DNA of 42,706 nt from a virus. Position numbers and translations under genes: made by a program. This document shows positions 32,655 through 39,788 of the stretch, piece by piece. Location: IMG/VR virus record IMGVR_UViG_3300050821_004130, positions 1-42,706 of that record, one strand, 5' to 3'. Numbering within the stretch: position 1 is the first letter of the stretch; each line of letters opens with the position of its first letter. The notes below the pieces were generated by a model. The model did not search any database. It was not told the DNA's origin and saw only the letters and a list, made by a program, of their open reading frames with translations.

Positions 32655-32854
32655 GGCTTTTCCTGGTTAGCCGGAGAGACTGCGTATGGCTTCGGTATCT
32701 CGGTTGCCGTAGTCGCAAGTCTGAATTTCGAGCATTGTGCTGGCGTGCATAGACTGCCGAGACGGCAACGTCCGGCGCCATCAACATGTTGATGGCGATA
32801 ATCGCCGCACTGGCAACCGTCAAAGTCTTCCATTTTCCACGGTCCCTTGATCAT
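32651..32854 (-). CDS. Small Cys-rich protein
   Basis: The 67-residue protein has Cys residues in C-Q-C-G-D, C-R-L-G-S-L-C and a fifth Cys nearby, so a zinc site is likely. It starts at 32854 in an ATGA overlap with the upstream gene and ends in one with the 32508 gene. A longer frame to 32920 would overlap the upstream gene and is not used. Function unknown. Confidence 0.68.
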   Translation of the reverse strand: MIKGPWKMEDFDGCQCGDYRHQHVDGAGRCRLGSLCTPAQCSKFRLATTATEIPKPYAVSPANQEKP

Positions 32855-33144
32855 GGCGATGGCGCCGCCGTGCGGCAGTAGTCGCATCGCACGGCCATGT
32901 CTGCGCCGCAGCTCGCACACTTTTCAAAGGACCGTTCCAGAAGGGCCTTTTGCAGCCTCTCGATCTCGGCGGCGGCTTCATGCTGGATCGGAGGCGCTTG
33001 AAATTGGCGCCAACCGAACTCTGGATTTCCATTTGGAAGGTGAGGCCCAGACGCATACCGGCCGCGAAGCCTATCAACAAGGCGATCACTGACTTGGACA
33101 TCTTTTCCCAGAAAAGGATCGCGAACTGTCCGCGTTTCACTCAT
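32851..33144 (-). CDS. Small zinc-ribbon protein
   Basis: The 97-residue protein ends in a zinc-ribbon motif: C-A-S-C-G-A and, 10 residues on, C-D-Y-C. The N-terminal half is basic and proline-rich. It overlaps the 33137 gene by eight bases and the 32651 gene by ATGA. A small nucleic-acid-associated role is possible but not shown. Confidence 0.7.
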   Translation of the reverse strand: MSETRTVRDPFLGKDVQVSDRLVDRLRGRYASGPHLPNGNPEFGWRQFQAPPIQHEAAAEIERLQKALLERSFEKCASCGADMAVRCDYCRTAAPSP

Positions 33145-33340
33145 GGCCCGGTCTTCCCACAACACGCGGTCTAGCCGCGTCGGCGCGTCGCGCGGCAATA
33201 TCAGCGACGACTTCCCAGATGATCACACGAAATTCTGCTGGCCATTGCTTCGTGCTCAATTCGAGTCCAGCCAAGGCATGCTCGGCCATGGCTACAACCT
33301 TATCGGCAAGGCTAACCGCCCTTTGCGTGTGTTCGTTCAT
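33137..33340 (-). CDS. Small helical protein
   Basis: A 67-residue protein with amphipathic helices (D-K-V-V-A-M-A-E-H-A-L-A-G-L-E-L) and an Arg-rich C-terminus. It overlaps neighbours at both ends (8 bases downstream, ATGA upstream). Function unknown. Confidence 0.65.
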   Translation of the reverse strand: MNEHTQRAVSLADKVVAMAEHALAGLELSTKQWPAEFRVIIWEVVADIAARRADAARPRVVGRPGHE

Positions 33341-33525
33341 GCTCGTGGATCTGGGTTATCACGCAATGCAAATCGCAAGGCATTATGACAAGGCTCCTCG
33401 GCAACAAGTTTGCCGTCCATCCGCATTACTTCGGCATAGCAATAGAAGCCCCACGCTTCCCAATTGTCAGCGTCTTCCGGCGTATGCCGTTGTAATCCAG
33501 CGCCACATGCTGGGCAGGATTTCAT
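33337..33525 (-). CDS. Small zinc-finger protein
   Basis: The 62-residue protein begins M-K-S-C-P-A-C-G-A-G-L, a zinc-ribbon half, with further Cys at C-Y-A and E-P-C-H. The G-F-Y-C-Y-A context resembles phage Lar-type zinc ribbons. Coupled at both ends by ATGA. Function unknown. Confidence 0.68.
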   Translation of the reverse strand: MKSCPACGAGLQRHTPEDADNWEAWGFYCYAEVMRMDGKLVAEEPCHNALRFALRDNPDPRA

Positions 33526-33743
33526 GACCCGTTTTCCTGTGGACACTGCGGGTGTGAACCGTCGTCGTTGCACATCGGGCACGAAACGATCGGACCGTTA
33601 TTGTCCTGCTGCATCCAGCCGCCGCCCTCGAAACCAGGGAAGCGGCGGTCGTATTCGCAGTGTGGACATTCGGATGGCTTGTAGCGCGGGGGGAACATCG
33701 TGCGCAGATCAACGCCAGATCGTCTTGATCTATAAGTCGGCAT
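33522..33743 (-). CDS. Small zinc-ribbon protein
   Basis: The 73-residue protein has C-P-H-C near residue 26 and C-P-M-C near 55, a two-knuckle zinc ribbon, plus a late Cys. GGAGGG precedes the ATG by four bases. The start directly follows the stop of the 33744 gene. Unknown function. Confidence 0.7.
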   Translation of the reverse strand: MPTYRSRRSGVDLRTMFPPRYKPSECPHCEYDRRFPGFEGGGWMQQDNNGPIVSCPMCNDDGSHPQCPQENGS

Positions 33744-34493
33744 TCAGCCCTCCAACGTTTTGTTTTGCGAAGACACCGAGCCGGGAAATTGGCGCACCAT
33801 TAGATCGTCCGGTATCGGTTTCTTGCCGGTCATCTGCTTCATGAAGAAAGCGCGATTGAACCTCCGCGCGCCGTCGCGCAAGTCGCGCGCCCATTGCGGA
33901 TTCATCTCGCGGGCGCCGCGTCCGCTTTCTCCTCCGCAAATGATCCAGTCGGGAGCGTTCTTATCAAGGATCACCGGGCCGAGCATGGGCTCGATACTGG
34001 CGAACGTGAATACCGGTTGAAATTCTCGCTTCACATCAGCGAGCTTAATCCGGTCTCGGTCATATTCTTCTTGGTTGGGAAGGGTCGCGCCGATGGCGAC
34101 GTTGCGCGGCATGACGTCCACCATCTTGCGAACGTTTCCTATGCGCTTTGTCAGAAGTAGCCAGGTGAGGTGACTTGTCGCGCGGATCAAGCCGAACAGG
34201 TCGGACCGCCATTGAGGATCAACCTCGTTATCGAAAACGTCGGCAAGAGATGCGCAAAAGACAAAAGTACTGTTGCCGGATGCCCAAGCCTCGTGGTCCC
34301 ATTTCAGCGGAATCCGCCAGTTCGCTGCGGCGGTTCGCTGTCGCTTCTCGCCAGATCCCCACTTAACGCGGCCGTAGCGCGTGTCCATCATGGCTTCCGC
34401 ATAGCAATGATCACATGCCGGCGATACCTTCGTGCATCCAATCCAAGGATTGAAGGTGTGCGTGGTCCATTCGATTTTGCTGTTTTCAGCCAT
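33744..34493 (-). CDS. Phage Gp37/Gp68-type radical-SAM-like protein (DUF5131)
   Basis: The 249-residue protein contains the segment F-N-P-W-I-G-C-T-K-V-S-P-A-C-D-H-C-Y-A-E (residues about 14-33). The Cys-x6-Cys-x2-Cys triad is a radical-SAM-type iron-sulphur binding site. The layout and I-E-P-M-L-G-P, W-I-I-C-G-G-E-S-G segments match the phage Gp37/Gp68 family. The substrate of the family is not established. The ATG at 34493 is chosen; a longer frame to 34610 would overlap the upstream gene. It may modify a nucleoside or protein. Confidence 0.85.
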   Translation of the reverse strand: MAENSKIEWTTHTFNPWIGCTKVSPACDHCYAEAMMDTRYGRVKWGSGEKRQRTAAANWRIPLKWDHEAWASGNSTFVFCASLADVFDNEVDPQWRSDLFGLIRATSHLTWLLLTKRIGNVRKMVDVMPRNVAIGATLPNQEEYDRDRIKLADVKREFQPVFTFASIEPMLGPVILDKNAPDWIICGGESGRGAREMNPQWARDLRDGARRFNRAFFMKQMTGKKPIPDDLMVRQFPGSVSSQNKTLEG

Positions 34494-34692
34494 TGGAGAC
34501 CTCGTTTGGGCGCGATACCGAGGCGGCGCCATCTTCGTAAGCTTTGCGGATTTCATCGATGATAAATTGCCGCTCAAGATCGCCCCAGCATTCGACGCTG
34601 TCCCGTTCACCAGCCAACATTTGACGGCACTGGCGTTGACCGATCATGCGAGCTTTCTGGCGAGCCTGCCGATATCGAAATTCTGGCGTCAT
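34486..34692 (-). CDS. Small basic helical protein
   Basis: A 68-residue protein with an Arg/Gln-rich helix (R-Y-R-Q-A-R-Q-K-A-R-M-I-G-Q-R-Q) and an acidic second half. It overlaps the radical-SAM-like gene by eight bases and the upstream gene by ATGA. Function unknown. Confidence 0.65.
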   Translation of the reverse strand: MTPEFRYRQARQKARMIGQRQCRQMLAGERDSVECWGDLERQFIIDEIRKAYEDGAASVSRPNEVSNG

Positions 34693-34907
34693 TTCTCGGC
34701 CCGGTTGTTAGAGGACAATACGCGCTCAAGTTCGGCGCGGGTAATGCGCACTGATCGCATTCTCGTTGCCCTCTTATCTGGGAGGAAGATTTCCAGAACC
34801 TCCGGCTTTGCCTTTGTGCAAAGCATGGCAAATACCTTTTCGGCTTTCTTTGTGCGGCGGCCATGGTCATCGTATTCGTGGATGAAAGCCCGAAGGATGG
34901 TGCTCAC
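34689..34907 (-). CDS. Small hypothetical protein
   Basis: A 72-residue Lys/Arg-rich protein with a C-terminal helix (R-A-E-L-E-R-V-L-S-S-N-N). No domain is visible. ATGA overlaps on both sides place it firmly in the operon. Confidence 0.65.
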   Translation of the reverse strand: MSTILRAFIHEYDDHGRRTKKAEKVFAMLCTKAKPEVLEIFLPDKRATRMRSVRITRAELERVLSSNNRAEK

Positions 34908-35290
34908 GGCTTCGTCCCTTCTGTCGATGTCACCGGGGCATGGCTGAGTGCGTAGGCTTCGTAAGTTGCGGCTGGTTGCGGCCCATCAGCCAAGACTGCA
35001 TTGCACGTCGCACAGGTGCGCGCCTCACTCGCATTGCCGGAGGGCTGGCCGATCAGGGCGCGGATGGCTTTGGCTTTCGTGAGTGCAACTTCCTGCGCTT
35101 CGCGTTCGTTTGCTCTAAGCGCATCCCGCTCGTCGGCTTCATCATCCTCGTGGACGAAAATTGAACAGCACTCGATTGCCCAATAACCGCAATCGTCGCT
35201 TTCGCCAGCGCTTTGCCAGTATGATTGCGGTTGCTTACCGCAAAACGGGCACGGCAGCGGCGTCTCTTTCACCTGCATTGCGTCTGTCAT
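34904..35290 (-). CDS. Lar-like zinc-ribbon protein
   Basis: The 128-residue protein begins with L-P-C-P-F-C-G-K-Q-P (residues about 12-21), the signature of phage restriction-alleviation (Lar-type) zinc ribbons. A Cys pair follows at E-C-C, and a second ribbon-like pair C-A-T-C-N lies near residue 93. Such proteins are linked to relief of type I restriction in a few phages, but most members are untested. Anti-restriction function is therefore tentative. Confidence 0.68.
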   Translation of the reverse strand: MTDAMQVKETPLPCPFCGKQPQSYWQSAGESDDCGYWAIECCSIFVHEDDEADERDALRANEREAQEVALTKAKAIRALIGQPSGNASEARTCATCNAVLADGPQPAATYEAYALSHAPVTSTEGTKP

Positions 35291-35571
35291 GGGCGAGCCT
35301 CGGTTGCGCGTGAAATCTCAGCTAGTTTCGTGGGCCACTTCCAAAATGGCCGATGACGGAAATTGTCGGGCTCGCCGTTCCAATAGGTGACTTCTTCGAC
35401 GCGGTAATGCAGAGAGCACACAGAGCGGCCATCACGGCCTTGTTTTGCTCGCCTTACGCAACGATGTGCCTCTCGTCGCCAATCTTGGTACGTGTCGGTT
35501 GGCTTAGTCATAGCCTCGCACCGTTGATCGCTTGGCGGCACAATGCAATCTGGCATGTGTCGAAAGCTCAT
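35287..35571 (-). CDS. Small Cys/His-containing protein
   Basis: The 94-residue protein has Cys residues at C-I-V, R-C-E, R-C-V-R and V-C-S-L-H, likely a zinc site, with a Lys/Arg-rich middle (A-K-Q-G-R-D-G-R). The ATG at 35571 overlaps the upstream stop by ATGA, which decides the start; the longer frame to 35676 is not needed. Function unknown. Confidence 0.65.
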   Translation of the reverse strand: MSFRHMPDCIVPPSDQRCEAMTKPTDTYQDWRREAHRCVRRAKQGRDGRSVCSLHYRVEEVTYWNGEPDNFRHRPFWKWPTKLAEISRATEARP

Positions 35572-36065
35572 TCCCCGCCTCCCTGAGTCGCGGGAAGCGG
35601 GACGGAGTAGAGTGCGGCAACGGCTTTTGCTCTGATCGTGTAGGCTTCCTCTTGCAACGGCGTCCGATCTTCCCAAAATCCGTTGCCATCAACAGCGAAA
35701 AGCTGTCGTGCGATGTCTTCCGAAGTGACCGCCTCCACCGCGCCAGCATTGCCGGGCGTTAGGGCGGCTTCAACCGTGGTGTAGAGGTCTGTATAATCAT
35801 CCGTCCACAAATCGGCATCGCCCGACGCAACATCTTGGTGCATGAAATCGTAAACCGCCTGAAGCGCCGAGCGCAGGCCCATTGTTTGGGCAGCACCAGA
35901 CTTCGGCTGATCTAGGATGCCTTGCAAATAGGACACGACAGCCACGTCACGAATCCAGTTTGGCGCATCTTCCCAACGCGGGACCTCAGGGTCCAAGCCT
36001 GGGATCAGGCCACCTCGAAAAGCTTCGTAAGCAATTCTCGCGCGCTTGGTGGTGTCGTCGGTCAT
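35568..36065 (-). CDS. Hypothetical acidic protein
   Basis: A 165-residue, largely helical acidic protein (Y-E-A-F-R-G-G, L-R-S-A-L-Q-A-V-Y-D-F-M). No known domain is recognised. ATGA overlaps with both neighbours show that it belongs to the operon. It is one of the larger proteins of unknown role in this block. Confidence 0.68.
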   Translation of the reverse strand: MTDDTTKRARIAYEAFRGGLIPGLDPEVPRWEDAPNWIRDVAVVSYLQGILDQPKSGAAQTMGLRSALQAVYDFMHQDVASGDADLWTDDYTDLYTTVEAALTPGNAGAVEAVTSEDIARQLFAVDGNGFWEDRTPLQEEAYTIRAKAVAALYSVPLPATQGGGE

Positions 36066-36244
36066 GCCTCATCCCTCATTTTATCGTATTCGTAGTCAGG
36101 ATCGCGCCAAGCCTTTTTGCATTCCCCGGTGCAGGAGCTTGGCTGCCAGCCGCCGCGACATTCCCATGGAGCGACACCACAGAACTCGCAACGGTCATCG
36201 TCGGGGTTGTGCGTTTTCCAGTCATCGTATGCAGGAAGGCTCAT
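36062..36244 (-). CDS. Small Cys-rich zinc protein
   Basis: The 60-residue protein has C-E-F-C-G, then E-C-R, S-C-T and E-C-K. Four to five Cys residues fit a zinc finger. The C-terminus is acidic and aromatic. Coupled by ATGA on both sides. Function unknown. Confidence 0.68.
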   Translation of the reverse strand: MSLPAYDDWKTHNPDDDRCEFCGVAPWECRGGWQPSSCTGECKKAWRDPDYEYDKMRDEA

Positions 36245-36459
36245 GACTTTAGCTCCATCACCGAGCCATCGTTTAGCCGAACGCCGAAAACAACATCGGA
36301 CAATTCATAGGCGTTGTTATTTCCGCTCACGACGGGGTATCGACGACTGAGCCGTACTGCGAACCAGTTCCCCTCCGGGGCCTGATATGCGTACTTGCTG
36401 GTCCGCTTGATGCGGGCGACGAGTTGTTGAGGCTTGGTGTCAGGGGATGAATCAGTCAC
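36241..36459 (-). CDS. Small hypothetical protein
   Basis: A 72-residue protein with a beta-type pattern (W-F-A-V-R-L-S-R-R-Y, V-F-G-V-R-L-N-D-G). It starts and ends in ATGA overlaps. No family recognised. Confidence 0.65.
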   Translation of the reverse strand: MTDSSPDTKPQQLVARIKRTSKYAYQAPEGNWFAVRLSRRYPVVSGNNNAYELSDVVFGVRLNDGSVMELKS

Positions 36460-36689
36460 GAAGTCACCTCAGGGATAAACGCGCAGTAGAAATTCCCGCG
36501 GCCGCCCCCAGCGACGCATATATGGCACTTTCCATCGGGGCTTTTATTCAGGTGCCAAGGCGTTTTGCCGTTCCAGGTTCCGCCGGGGCCGAGTTCTTCG
36601 CAGGGAATCTTGATGCAGTCATTGCCGTTGCAGCATTCCCTTGGATACCAATCATGGGCGAGAAAGATAGCGAGGAGTAAGATTTTCAT
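36456..36689 (-). CDS. Exported-looking Cys-rich HDWYP-type protein
   Basis: The 77-residue protein starts with a short hydrophobic stretch (M-K-I-L-L-L-A-I-F-L-A) then H-D-W-Y-P-R-E-C-C-N-G-N-D-C, a motif I recognise from small secreted proteins of Rhizobiales and their phages. Six Cys may form disulphides if exported. GGAGAG precedes the start. It overlaps the next gene by ATGA. Function unknown. Confidence 0.7.
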   Translation of the reverse strand: MKILLLAIFLAHDWYPRECCNGNDCIKIPCEELGPGGTWNGKTPWHLNKSPDGKCHICVAGGGRGNFYCAFIPEVTS

Positions 36690-36691
36690 TT

Positions 36692-37567
36692 TTACTCTCC
36701 GACCGAATCAGCTTGTTTTGCTGCTGGCAAATGCCTGGCGTTTAAGGCCACATCCAGATCAGGCCGCATCGTCTTCGGTATTTTGGCGTAGGCAACGCGC
36801 AGTTGAGCGGTGCCGAGTTTTGCCGCGTCCGCCAGTTTCAGATCCCACTCGGCTGCGGTTAGTTCTTCGCCGCGCGCCCATGAGGCAAGTGCTTCGCCAG
36901 TCTGCAACGTAATTGGCTGATCGTCGGGTATAACATTGGCCAATTCAGGCAGCGTGTATTTGGTAACGTGCAGTTTGTGATCCTGGCTTATCCATCCGTG
37001 AATCATCATTTCGAACAGAATGTCGTCAGCCTGCTTTGGCTCGAGAACGGTTGATCTCGCCCATTCGCCCTTGACCTGCTGCATGGGATATTTCGCGCGC
37101 ATGCAAACGATCACCAGCGGGATCGGAGTCTGCATCAAGCGCAACATGAAATTGCGCTGGTGCTCGATCTTGGGCTGTTGCCAGACCAGCACGCCCTTGG
37201 TGCCTTTGGCCTGGTTCTCGGCGGCCATGGATAGAACGCCGCCTGCCCCGTCCCATTCGTGACTCGCACTGTCGACAATCAGCACGTCCAATTTTTCGTT
37301 CTCTGCGGCCGTAATAGCTTCCCCGTAGGCTGCCGGCGAAAAACTTTGGCGGATAGGGCATACGAGATAATCCCCTACGGGGTCTCGGCCAACGTAAGCT
37401 TCGCCGCGGCCACCTTCGGTCTCAATCATTCCAATGCGTCCGCTAGGACCTGAAAATCCTCGTGCGAGCAAAAGCGCGGACCAAGTTTTTCCACACCCCG
37501 ACTCCGCGTATAGCCCGATTAGCGGCTTCGCCTCACTTCTCTGCGCAGCCCTAAAGCGATAGCTCAT
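36692..37567 (-). CDS. RecA-fold ATPase, Sak4/AAA_24-like
   Basis: The 291-residue protein has a Walker A motif A-E-S-G-C-G-K-T (residues 21-28) and a Walker B-type L-D-V-L-I-V-D-S-A-S (about 93-102), with Q-Q-P-K-I-E-H further on. The family includes phage RecA-like ATPases that work with single-strand annealing or replication. With the RecE-like exonuclease two genes upstream it may form a recombination pair. An HNH gene separates them, overlapping this gene's start by 17 bases. Confidence 0.82.
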   Translation of the reverse strand: MSYRFRAAQRSEAKPLIGLYAESGCGKTWSALLLARGFSGPSGRIGMIETEGGRGEAYVGRDPVGDYLVCPIRQSFSPAAYGEAITAAENEKLDVLIVDSASHEWDGAGGVLSMAAENQAKGTKGVLVWQQPKIEHQRNFMLRLMQTPIPLVIVCMRAKYPMQQVKGEWARSTVLEPKQADDILFEMMIHGWISQDHKLHVTKYTLPELANVIPDDQPITLQTGEALASWARGEELTAAEWDLKLADAAKLGTAQLRVAYAKIPKTMRPDLDVALNARHLPAAKQADSVGE

Positions 37568-37952
37568 TTCGTCTTGCCTTTGCTACTTTGGACATTCCGT
37601 TCCGATCGCCTCGGTTCGACCGTCCGTGACGGATCTTGTCGTGCTCGTTTTCTATTTTGGTCTTCCACATCACATTGTCTTTGTGATTGTGAGTTTTATT
37701 ACCGTCGTCGTGGCACGCGTGGTGTTTCGGCGAAGGACGCGGGCCTCTGAAGGTAACCGCAACAATCTGGTGTACGAACCAAGACTTTCCCTTTCCGTCT
37801 TCCCAAAGTGACACAGCGAGGTATCCGCTATTATTGCGGATCGCTGGCTTTAGTTTTTTCATCGTCTCCAAGCGATAAACGTCGCCGTCAGCGGTGACGC
37901 CATAGGAAGGCGACAAAGGAAACGTGTAGACGGTAAAAGCCAATTCCCACAT
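37551..37952 (-). CDS. HNH/NUMOD4-type homing endonuclease
   Basis: The 133-residue protein has a NUMOD4-like N-terminus (Y-G-V-T-A-D-G-D-V-Y-R-L-E, then N-N-S-G-Y-L-A-V-S-L-W) and an HNH core (F-V-H-Q-I-V-A-V-T-F, then H-H-A-C-H-D-D-G-N-K-T-H-N-H-K-D-N-V-M-W). It lies between the exonuclease and RecA-fold genes and overlaps the latter by 17 bases. It is the third HNH gene in the genome and probably mobile. Starts directly after the exonuclease stop. Confidence 0.88.
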   Translation of the reverse strand: MWELAFTVYTFPLSPSYGVTADGDVYRLETMKKLKPAIRNNSGYLAVSLWEDGKGKSWFVHQIVAVTFRGPRPSPKHHACHDDGNKTHNHKDNVMWKTKIENEHDKIRHGRSNRGDRNGMSKVAKARRNELSL

Positions 37953-38849
37953 TTACCCGGCCATGATCAGGTTCGTGTCGAACTCGCCGGACATTTCGCG
38001 GTCGAGCCACTGCGCTTCCTTATAGCCTGGGAATACCGGTACGATTGATCGCGCGGTGTAGCTTGGCCATTTTCCGGTTTGCATGCAGCGCTTCCAGATC
38101 GCGACCGCAGTATCGACCTGCTTGCGGCCCATCGTCATCCAGGTTTCGTCCATGTGCATGACGGTGAGAGCGTGCGGCTGGAACGCCTCCTGCGCAATGA
38201 ATCGGAACTTGCGCCGGCCGATGTTATCAGGATCGAGCACGTCCAGGCCGCGCTCGATGAAGGCCGCTTGGATGTGCCACCCGGCGCGCTCGGCCCGGAC
38301 GCCGAGAACATGCGGCGCCATCGACATATCAGATGACTTGTAGTCGTCGACCGTGCGCAGATCGTGGTGTAACCAGTCGACCAGCGATCGGAACCAGATG
38401 CCGTCTTCTTCCCAGCTGATCATGACCTCGGCATCGCCTTCGGCGAATGCATCGTGGTCCTCGTGGTTGATCAGTTGCCACCCGGCGCGGTCCGCCATGT
38501 CCGCGGCGCGGTCGAACTGCTTCTGGAGAATGCCGATCTTGCCGGCGGCGGCCGCCTGTTTGCGCGCCTCTCTGGCGTCGCCCTTGCGCCAGTCGTCGAA
38601 CGGCAGAACTTCGAAGTCCTTGCCGCGGCCGAGAATGATACGGTGCGCGGCGTTGCCGACATCGAACTTCGGGTCGTCGTCTTCCTCTCTGGCCGGATTA
38701 AGGCGAGGATGGGCCGTGGAGGCGTGGCCGGCCGAATGCTCCAGGATGATCTTGCACAGCGACTGCGAGATCGATGGTGCGGGCGCCGGGTCGGCGTGAT
38801 AGTCGACACTCGACACACCATGATAAATTCCGGGCTTATTGATGCGCAT
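37953..38849 (-). CDS. RecE-like PD-(D/E)XK exonuclease
   Basis: The 298-residue protein begins G-I-Y-H-G-V-S-S-V-D-Y-H, a motif at the start of exonuclease VIII-type proteins, and shows S-I-S-Q-S-L. Catalytic-site candidates are His69, Glu141, Asp158 (R-S-L-V-D-W) and D-D-Y-K (Asp169, Lys171). Such enzymes resect double-stranded DNA for single-strand annealing. The ATG at 38849 is chosen because upstream residues of the longer frame are unlike the family. It overlaps the upstream 57-residue gene by 14 bases. Confidence 0.82.
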   Translation of the reverse strand: MRINKPGIYHGVSSVDYHADPAPAPSISQSLCKIILEHSAGHASTAHPRLNPAREEDDDPKFDVGNAAHRIILGRGKDFEVLPFDDWRKGDAREARKQAAAAGKIGILQKQFDRAADMADRAGWQLINHEDHDAFAEGDAEVMISWEEDGIWFRSLVDWLHHDLRTVDDYKSSDMSMAPHVLGVRAERAGWHIQAAFIERGLDVLDPDNIGRRKFRFIAQEAFQPHALTVMHMDETWMTMGRKQVDTAVAIWKRCMQTGKWPSYTARSIVPVFPGYKEAQWLDREMSGEFDTNLIMAG

Positions 38850-39009
38850 CGGTATCTCCCAATCGTTCGGCTGGCGGCAATTTGCGGCGTGACTGCCAGA
38901 AGGCGAGCATGATGTCGGCATGCTGCTGCGGCGTGAACTCGGGCCGCTCCTGCCAGTTCTTGCGTTCGTCGCGCGCGTGGTCGAAGTCTTCGGCGGTTCG
39001 CGTGCGCAT
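38836..39009 (-). CDS. Small Asp/Arg-rich protein
   Basis: A 57-residue charged protein (A-E-D-F-D-H-A-R-D-E-R-K-N-W, then Q-Q-H-A-D-I-M-L-A-F-W). It overlaps the exonuclease gene by 14 bases and starts in a TGATG overlap with the membrane peptide gene, which fixes the start at 39009. Function unknown. Confidence 0.65.
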   Translation of the reverse strand: MRTRTAEDFDHARDERKNWQERPEFTPQQHADIMLAFWQSRRKLPPAERLGDTDAHQ

Positions 39010-39107
39010 CAGAACGCCACCACGACCGCCGTGAGAACGATGGCGAGTGAAAGGCACATCGCCAGCAGCCCGCCCAGCTTCCACAGGTTGATTTGATATT
39101 CCGGCAT
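39009..39107 (-). CDS. 32-residue single-span membrane peptide, first gene of the leftward operon
   Basis: The gene encodes M-P-E-Y-Q-I-N-L-W-K-L-G-G-L-L-A-M-C-L-S and a further 12 hydrophobic residues, i.e. one membrane span after a short N-terminus. GGGAG is five bases upstream and the TGA overlaps the next ATG, so a real gene is likely. It is the first gene after the leftward promoter at 39132-39161. Early membrane micropeptides may act in superinfection exclusion or signalling; no role shown. Confidence 0.65.
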   Translation of the reverse strand: MPEYQINLWKLGGLLAMCLSLAIVLTAVVVAF

Positions 39108-39131
39108 GCAAGTCTCCCATTTGTCTTTGGG

Positions 39132-39161
39132 AAGATAGTTCTCACTCAATCCAGAAGTCAA
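39132..39161 (-). promoter_or_regulatory. Leftward early promoter
   Basis: Read on the minus strand: -35 TTGACT (39161-39156) and -10 TATCTT (39137-39132), spaced by 18 bases. It would start RNA a few bases downstream, about 25 bases before the first leftward gene. Its -35 lies over the 39159-39175 palindrome. Confidence 0.6.
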
Positions 39162-39175
39162 GAAGAAAGTTCTTG
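39159..39175. promoter_or_regulatory. Operator-like palindrome at the divergent promoters
   Basis: CAAGAA-gaaag-TTCTTG is a perfect 6-bp inverted repeat. It covers the -35 regions of both the leftward promoter and the rightward promoter (TTGCAG at 39173-39178). A weaker TTCT/AGAA pair lies to the left (39139-39156). This is a likely binding site for the HTH protein at 39208, which would then control both directions. Confidence 0.55.
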
Positions 39176-39201
39176 CAGACAAAAATTATTTGCGGTATCC
39201 C
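39173..39201 (+). promoter_or_regulatory. Rightward repressor promoter, probably leaderless
   Basis: TTGCAG (39173-39178) and TATCCC (39196-39201) are spaced by 17 bases. The ATG of the HTH gene follows only seven bases later, and no Shine-Dalgarno is present, so the mRNA may start at or near the ATG, as in the leaderless lambda cI transcript. Confidence 0.45.
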
Positions 39202-39207
39202 TCGCAC

Positions 39208-39432
39208 ATGAAGCAACAGCGTCGGACTGTCAGACAGCTTATCGAGGCGGCCGGAGGGGTTGAGCGGATCTCTGCGGCGCTTGGTCAAAAGCCCTCGGTG
39301 TATGCGATCCTCAAATGGCGCTACAACGGCATTCCAGACCGATATTGGCCCACGATTCTGACCATGGCAAACGCTACGGCCGACGAGATGCTGGCCGCAA
39401 ACATTTCAGCACGAACAGGAGTTGACGCATGA
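39208..39432 (+). CDS. Cro/CI-like HTH regulator
   Basis: The 74-residue protein has a helix-turn-helix: V-R-Q-L-I-E-A-A-G-G-V-E-R-I-S-A-A-L, then K-P-S-V-Y-A-I-L-K-W-R, followed by I-P-D-R-Y-W-P-T-I-L, as in small Cro-like regulators. It lies divergently from the leftward operon with an operator-like palindrome between. It likely controls early genes. It ends in an ATGA overlap with the next gene. The ATG at 39208 begins the folded part; a TTG at 39190 is less likely. Confidence 0.82.
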   Translation: MKQQRRTVRQLIEAAGGVERISAALGQKPSVYAILKWRYNGIPDRYWPTILTMANATADEMLAANISARTGVDA

Positions 39433-39785
39433 CCACAATGCTTCCGTCACCGTTCCTTACCGATTCACCCGCTCCCGTCGAAACCGTGTCCAGCGTACCG
39501 ACGGTGGTTGAAGCCTCCGCGCCAGTCTCAGTCCCCACTGCTGGCGTGGAGGCCGAGACCGGCGTGGATGTCTCGCATGTACACGAGATTTTCCATTTCA
39601 GCCGAAAGTTGGTGGATGAAGCGGCTCGCAATCAAAGCCTGCTCGCCGAGGTCACGCGTGAGTGGTCTCGCGCTCGTAGCCGTCAAAATTACATTGATGT
39701 CATTGGATTAGCCGCGGTCGCCGCCGAGATCGAGGCCTGGCAAGCCGACGCTGATCCTCTCCCGCTGTTCCTGCGGGGGGCCTGA
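39429..39785 (+). CDS. Hypothetical protein downstream of the regulator
   Basis: The 118-residue protein has a Val/Pro/Ala-rich extended N-terminal half and a helical C-terminal half (R-K-L-V-D-E-A-A-R-N-Q, I-D-V-I-G-L-A-A-V-A-A-E-I-E). No domain is recognised. Overlaps the regulator by ATGA and precedes the GcrA-like gene by three bases. Confidence 0.65.
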   Translation: MTTMLPSPFLTDSPAPVETVSSVPTVVEASAPVSVPTAGVEAETGVDVSHVHEIFHFSRKLVDEAARNQSLLAEVTREWSRARSRQNYIDVIGLAAVAAEIEAWQADADPLPLFLRGA

Positions 39786-39788
39786 GCC

